Shown piece by piece: positions 59,147 through 64,000 of a DNA stretch of 64,000 nt. Below the pieces are notes generated by a model. It saw only the letters and a list, made by a program, of their open reading frames with translations, was not told the DNA's origin and ran no database searches. The stretch is from Podospora pseudocomata. Taxonomy: Eukaryota > Ascomycota > Sordariomycetes > Sordariales > Podosporaceae. The stretch spans positions 2,232,001 to 2,296,000 of the forward strand of contig NW_026946366.1 of assembly GCF_035222375.1 (NCBI RefSeq), written 5' to 3'. Within the stretch, counting starts at the first letter, position 1, and every line of letters starts with the position of its first letter. Made by a program: the position numbers and the translations under genes.

Positions 59147-59302
59147 TGTTGTTGTTATGGCCGAGTTAAGATCGACTGCCTCCTCAGGGTTGGAGGAAGA
59201 TGAGGACTGCGGTGATAATTCAGAGGAATCAGATCCCCCCGGGGGGCCATCCGCCCTATTATTGTACACATCCATCCTATATGCACCCAAGCCCAGCAGC
59301 AA
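57830..59302 (-). CDS. Homopeptide-rich protein of unknown function
   Basis: A single open frame of 490 aa; a second possible start is MDVYNN nine codons in. It has a Thr run of about 15 (from an ACT/ACA repeat, about residues 48-64), Thr/Ser-rich stretches, and a Gln run of about 11 (residues 297-308). Between the runs is an ordered-looking core: LPPLEAFSFRSFVQDAG, then DISADLDRIAEICARSRYSL and SNQYEVHVAPHGSG. Further on come RLETIMSCSRSCSSEG and basic ERKRSASFANAIMEGEGGL, which look like conserved fungal segments with possible phosphosites. No transmembrane part or enzyme motif is seen. I do not recognise the family. Confidence 0.68.
58380..58410. repeat. (GTT)n coding trinucleotide repeat
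   Basis: Encodes the poly-Gln run of the minus-strand protein. Confidence 0.9.
59111..59157. repeat. (GTA)n(GTT)n coding trinucleotide repeat
   Basis: Encodes the poly-Thr run of the minus-strand protein. Confidence 0.9.
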
Positions 59303-59952
59303 CTTCTCTCTGCTGCTTAAACGAAACGGGTAACTTTACTTCTCTGCAGCTGCACCATGCAGGTGCTGTGGTATCAGGGAGCGCGCGCGCGCGCAGGCGC
59401 CGAACGAAACAAAGGGAAAAGGAAAAAAAACAAGGAGCAATAGAGGAGACGTGGTCGTGAATGTAGGGAGGCCCGAAGGTGTCGTGGACGCGGAACAGAT
59501 TGACGGGGATGGGGGGGGCACGGCACAGGGAAAGAAAATGGGGAGGGGCAAGTAGGAAAAGCCCTATCCCGTCCACTTGATTCGATCGATCAGAAACCGC
59601 AAAAGAAGCTCACTGGCTGCCGTCATTGGATGACAGCAGGCGGCCTTGTATGCAAGCAGTCGTGGCTGTCGTTCAAAGGTCTGTGGTCGAGGTCGACTGC
59701 AGTGGGAGCATGCACCATCATCTAAGCGGGGTTGAACAAGAGGGTTGTGGCCCAAGCTTTCGGGAAACAGGGGTCCACTCAGCCCAACCTCACCCTCCTT
59801 GGAGAACATCACACAAGCACAAGAACAGATAGCAAACACAAGGGTGAGATAGCGCTAAGAGCGCCTATCTCGTGCTTGAGTAATTCTGAGCACTCTCAAT
59901 TGTTGAGCTTTTCCTGTGTTTTCTGTGGTGCGAGGCGGCCACCAGCCAACTC

Positions 59953-59983
<31 letters not shown>

Positions 59984-60172
59984 ACACTTCAGCCCGGTTC
60001 AGTCATCAAACCAGATAGCAAAAACCGTGTTTGATTAGCCATGTCTTGTTGTAACCAGAGATACCCAAAAGAATACTTAGGTTGCCCAACACTACTCCAC
60101 CATGCCCTCTTTTGACTCTTTCCAAGCAGTCTCTCGTCGCTGATCACCCCTTTATCCCTTCAATGGGAATGT
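59303..60172. other. Intergenic with a long A run
   Basis: Upstream region of the homopeptide gene and 3' flank of the PMP3-like gene, both on the minus strand. An A25 run lies at about 59955-59979 and a GC dinucleotide repeat at about 59381-59394. No gene seen. Confidence 0.55.
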
Positions 60173-60782
60173 CTAGGCCTTCGCCTGTGGAGAAGCGCCG
60201 TCATTCTTGTCAAGAAGTGGAAGCGGCGACATTGCCGGGGTTGGCTCTGAAGCTGCGGCTTGGGTGGTTGTTTTCTGTGCGGGTTTTGTCGAAGGACCAG
60301 ATGTCGAGACTGGGGTTGATATAGCAGACGGTGTCGAGGTCTGTTCGGAAGCAGGCTTCTGCTCTTGGGCTGGCTTCTCCTGCACGGCCGGATTGCTCCG
60401 ATGGGGTTGCACCTCTTTGGTGGAAGTCCTGGGGGTTGGAAGGCTTGCGGTGCTCCGGTTTCGAGTGCTGATTCGCTGAAGCTTATCGCAAAATACAAAC
60501 GGACGTCCGCCGTCGATTGGCTTCAGAAGCTTCTTGTTGTCCAGATACACGTATACGAGGTACCAGAGGTGCAAGTAGGCGGGGATCACGCTATGTGGGT
60601 GGACCATCAGTTGACCGACCGGGTTTTGGTCCATAAATGGAGCGTATCTCGTACCCAAAAATGAGGAGACAGAGGTTGATACACACATCAGTTCCACACC
60701 CTGTTAAGAGCGCCACGCCGAGAGGAGGGAAGAAAAATCCGAGGAAAAGGGCGAGGAATGCGGTACCGTCGAAACCTGCCAT
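60173..60782 (-). CDS. PMP3/UPF0057-type membrane protein with long C-terminal tail
   Basis: Exons 60782-60655 and 60590-60173; the 64-nt intron (GTACGA...TAG) also reads open, but splicing it restores the family pattern. Joined, the N-terminus is FLALFLGFFFPPLGVALLTG, CGTDVCINLCLLIFGVIPAY and LHLWYLVYVYLD: two membrane helices with the PP-GVAL and C-x-D-V-x-I-N-L-x-L signature of Pmp3. Classic Pmp3 proteins are 50-60 aa; this one (181 aa) adds about 105 residues rich in Pro, Thr, Ser and Gln. Pmp3 relatives affect membrane potential and salt tolerance; the tail's role is unknown. The ATG lies in a strong context (CTCACCATGGC). Confidence 0.85.
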
Positions 60783-62874
60783 GGTGAGATTGTCTTGGCG
60801 GAGCTTCAGTGGTAGGACAAGGCTGACGATGGTGATGTTGAGCTTGAGGATGGTGGGGAGAATCCAAATGGTACATCGGTAAGTTCCAGATCCCTTTTGG
60901 TCAGATAGGATCCCCTTCCACCTCTCAAGCGGGAAGCGCCTTCCATGCCGTGCGGCATTGAGGTGGATACCTATTCCAAGTTAGCCAGCGAATTGAAGTG
61001 GCAGAAGTAACTTCCACCTTGAACTTGAAATGGCCTGTTGTTGGTGTTGGCGGAAGGAGCACACCACCCGGGTGAACAAGTGAACTCCCGACTCGGCAGG
61101 AGCTATCCGTACAGTACAATCCCCGATCCCGAACCCGAACATGTGGAGAAAGCCGGTGCCGGGGTGTGGGCTCGGAACGAAATGACGGCTCGCCTAACTC
61201 CCCGTCGGCAGGTTGAAAGGGGGCCGCAGCCGGGGAGCCTTCCAAAGCTTCCCCCCCCTCCTCCACCCCTGGAGAACCGATGCTGCAGGACCCACGGGCA
61301 ATCACCGTCAGCGTCGTCATCTGATTGCTCCTGCTGTAATCTCGTAGGCAGTAGGGGGCAAAGGAAAAAAAAAGAAAAAACAGCTGTAAGTGCCTGGCTG
61401 AAGCCACGAACACCTCAAAACTCCGAAAATCCCCTCTGAAATCATTGATGGCGTTTGGCTGCACATTGGCTTCGACTGAGACTCCGCAGTTTTACTTACC
61501 CATCACGCAGTTATCGCTCAGGCTCAGGCCGCGTGACTCCAACACAGTGCCTGCTGATGACGCATATCGCGGACTCGGGCATCAATCGCAACTCCATCGC
61601 TGATACGAGAGAGCTTTTTAAGACGTGATGCAAAAATCGCCAACAAAGTGACAAAGCGCAAGGAGAACTCTAAATAATGGACACCAACATATTGTTAGCA
61701 CACCAAAGAAATGACGCATTGGACTTTCTGAGTGGGAGGAGACGCGGTCCTGAAGAAGCTTCATCAGCCTCGCATGATAAGCGTGATGCTTCCTCCACCA
61801 GCAAGCACAAAACGAGGTCCCGTGGAGAGCATCAATTGATGTTGGGAATTTAGGCGTTGCTTTAACTTGGCCCATCACCATAGTGTCCACCCTCTCTTGC
61901 CAAAGCCCAAGCTTTCTTATAGAGGTGTCAACCCATCCCTCTGCCCCTCTTCGACAGAGTCTGTTACAGCCTGGTGTTTTCGCGAAACGAACCGTAAGCT
62001 AAACTGAGCTCCGACTCGGCGCGATCACATCAGCACCTTGGGGACGAGGCAACTGTCCGATATCTAGCTAGGTGGCAGTTACTGAGGTTCTCAAGGTGCT
62101 GCCCCGATCTGTCCCTTGTTCGCGCTCACGCTCACGCTCACGCAAACTTACAAATCGGAACGAACCTTCAAGACAATCACCACTACACGACAACTTGGAA
62201 GCGGTCAGTATTCATTGCCCTGTTGTTGAGACGGTTGAGACTCTATAACAAGTGGATTTGGGTGATGATTTGACCGGGATGCATCCGTCACTTTTTACCA
62301 AAAGGGTATCCTATTATTTCTCCCTATCGTTTCCGCCCATACTGAACCTGAACCCTCCCTGAATCTTATGGCCCTCTCCCCGCTGCCGTCATCCTTCCTC
62401 CACAGACCCTACTCTGCTTTTTTTTTCAGCTGAATTTGTACGATGGCAGGTACAAGATGTGCAAAAATTATACAAGAAAGGTCAGTTGGCGAGATGTGCT
62501 GGGTGATGGATGGTGCACACGCAGTTTGTCAGTTGGCACTGCCAGCAGCCAGCCAGCGTCCCAGCGCTGCCCCCCTGCGGAGTCCACCGTGGGTGCGGGC
62601 ATGGAGTGGGTCGTTGGACTCGGCAACTCCCTTCTGCTGGTCCGCGACCTTGGTCATTGAAAAAGCCACCGCCGTTCGTTTGCTGCTCCCCTTTGAAGCT
62701 TGCCATCCACGACACCTCATCAGCAGCAGCAGGAGGAAGCCACTGTCGTCACAACCCAATCATCAGCTTAATTAACACCCTTATCAGCAATTAGGTTTCG
62801 CTGCCGCCGCCACTTTAAATTGTCCCCATCGCGCTGTTCGAGTTACGAGCTCGACCACGCCTGTCCTCGGAGAC
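60783..62874. promoter_or_regulatory. 2.1-kb divergent upstream region (PMP3-like / exonuclease-fold gene)
   Basis: No gene recognised. It contains CCCCT/AGGGG pentamers (for example near 61265, 61351, 61427 and 61941) and GCTCAC hexamers in tandem (about 62124-62145). A minus-strand ATG at 60876 opens a 62-codon frame overlapping the PMP3-like start, a possible upstream ORF. Confidence 0.45.
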
Positions 62875-63976
62875 ATGGCTACTCCCCAACAAACCCCCCC
62901 TTTCAGAACCGACCGATACGTCGTGATCCACGTCGCCACCACTTGCGACGAGCACGGTGTCTATGTCACCAAGGACTCGGCCGAGGTCATCGAGCTCGGC
63001 TGGATCCTGCTCGACGCCAACAGCATCGACCTTCACGAGGTGGGCCAAACTCCCCAAACCCAACAGCCCCTGAGGAAAAAAAAAAAACCATGTTTTCTAA
63101 CCCGCTGCTCCTGCCCGTCAGCTTCACCGCGAAAGCGTCCTTGTCAAGCCTGTCAACACCCCCATCACCCCCCTTTGCAGTGAGTTTCCGCCATTCTCGT
63201 CCCGCCGATGCTCAATTGCTATCTCGGCCGCCTTGATCAACTTTGCTTTGCTGACCGTCTGTCTACTAGCGAGCCTGACCACTCTCACGTGGGAACACGT
63301 CCGGAATGCGGGCACTTTCCGGGATGCCATCAACCGTTTCGACGCCTTTGCCTCCGAACACCTGCTCTCGAATGACCTTGACTTCGTTTTCGTCACGCTC
63401 GAAGCTTGGGACCTGCGCGTTCAGCTTCCCCGTGAGGCCCGTGACAAGTCCGTTGTGCTGCCCCCCTATCTTCAACACTCGCGCACCTTTGAGCTCCGGA
63501 CCGAATATCAGAGATGGCAGCAGCACCATCCCGAGTCTCTTCCATTCGGCCCCTCGTCTCTGGCCAACATTTGTGCTGCCTTGGAAGTCGAGCCTGTCCA
63601 GAATAGTGCCCCGATCAAGCACAACCTCCCCTTCCACCTCCAGGCACTGGCCCCTGCCTCCCCTCGCCGCGCCATGGACGAGGCTGTGACTCTCACTCGT
63701 GTGCTGAGGGGTCTGATCAAAAAGTCCCAGCCAGCCCACGAGCACCCTGGTGTTCTCAGCCAGCCCATGGATGCTCGTACCGACGTCCGGGCTTTCCTTT
63801 CGGAACGGAGTAAGATCCTCCACATGTCAGGCCTGCCCCACGACACCACACAGAGCGAGCTGGAAAGTTGGTTTACTCAATTTGGCGGTCGTCCCATCGC
63901 TTTCTGGACTCTGCGTACCCCTGAGCAGTCCAAGCCCACTGGCAGCGGCTTCGCCGTGTTTTCTTCCCACGAGGAG
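62875..63976 (+). CDS. ERI1-like exonuclease-fold protein with RRM, catalytically degenerate (3' end outside the window)
   Basis: Exons 62875-63039, 63122-63179 and 63270-63976, the last ending at a GTAAGT donor, so coding continues past the window. The fold is that of ERI1-type DEDDh exonucleases: strand RYVVIHVATTCDEHGVYV, then AEVIELGWILLDA, VLVKPVNTPITPLCTSLTTL and DFVFVTLEAWDLRVQLP. But the first motif, normally Asp-x-Glu, reads H19-V-A21, and no final His is obvious in the third region (ASPRRAMDEAVTLTRVLRGL), so nuclease activity is unlikely. An RRM begins ILHMSGLPHDTTQSELESWF and runs to the window end (GSGFAVFSSHEE). The whole looks like the Asn-rich RNA-binding family of filamentous fungi, named from memory. 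Confidence 0.78.
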
Positions 63977-64000
63977 GTAAGTCACCGCTTGTTTCTATGG

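Overview
This 64-kb window is nuclear DNA of a filamentous ascomycete. It is rich in protein-coding genes. Most introns are 50-100 nt with GTAAGT/GTATGT-like donors, CTAAC-like branch sites and CAG/TAG acceptors. The gene set includes actin, importin-alpha exporter CSE1, CENP-I, TSC2/tuberin, glycogen synthase, a CTD kinase and URM1. TSC2 with long RS- and homopeptide-rich proteins points to Pezizomycotina. The resemblance of several genes to Sordariomycete (Sordariales-like) families is an inference from memory, not a search. I saw no mobile element, tRNA, rRNA or CRISPR array.\n\nLayout. 1-3.4 kb: the 3' part of a flavin monooxygenase, then an aromatic-type aminotransferase with a reading-frame break. 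3.5-20 kb: a block dominated by protein synthesis and protein quality control. It holds LTV1 and LSG1 (divergent 40S and 60S assembly factors), mitochondrial uL5m, the Hsp70 exchange factor FES1 (with a perfect five-unit heat-shock element upstream), actin, an RSO55/mtRF-R-like mitochondrial rescue factor, a small subunit of serine palmitoyltransferase, and the divergent pair ELP2/URM1, whose products act on the same wobble uridine of tRNA. 20-22.5 kb: kinetochore CENP-I, tail to tail with URM1. 24.4-26.1 kb: a GNAT protein that looks like the C-terminal half of a GH3-GNAT fusion. 26.1-31.4 kb: a 5.3-kb gap without a recognisable gene, with microsatellites and a recurring octamer. 31.4-36.6 kb: TSC2. 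38.1-41.2 kb: CSE1. 42-44 kb: an F-box/LRR protein. 44.8-47.2 kb: glycogen synthase. 49.8-50.8 kb: an Asn-rich, prion-like protein whose start codon lies inside a well-formed candidate intron. 53.4-57.1 kb: a CTK1/CDK12-type kinase with a long RS-rich N-terminus. 57.8-59.3 kb: a homopeptide-rich protein of unknown role. 60.2-60.8 kb: a PMP3-like membrane protein with a long tail. 62.9 kb to the end: the start of an ERI1-like but apparently active-site-dead exonuclease-fold/RRM protein.\n\nExon borders were set by reading splice signals and frame continuity by eye. I found no single new multi-gene system. The best leads are the regulatory and architectural ones: the FES1 heat-shock element, the ELP2/URM1 pair, the truncated GH3-GNAT gene, the TGTGTAAC motif, the start codon inside an intron, and the degenerate exonuclease.
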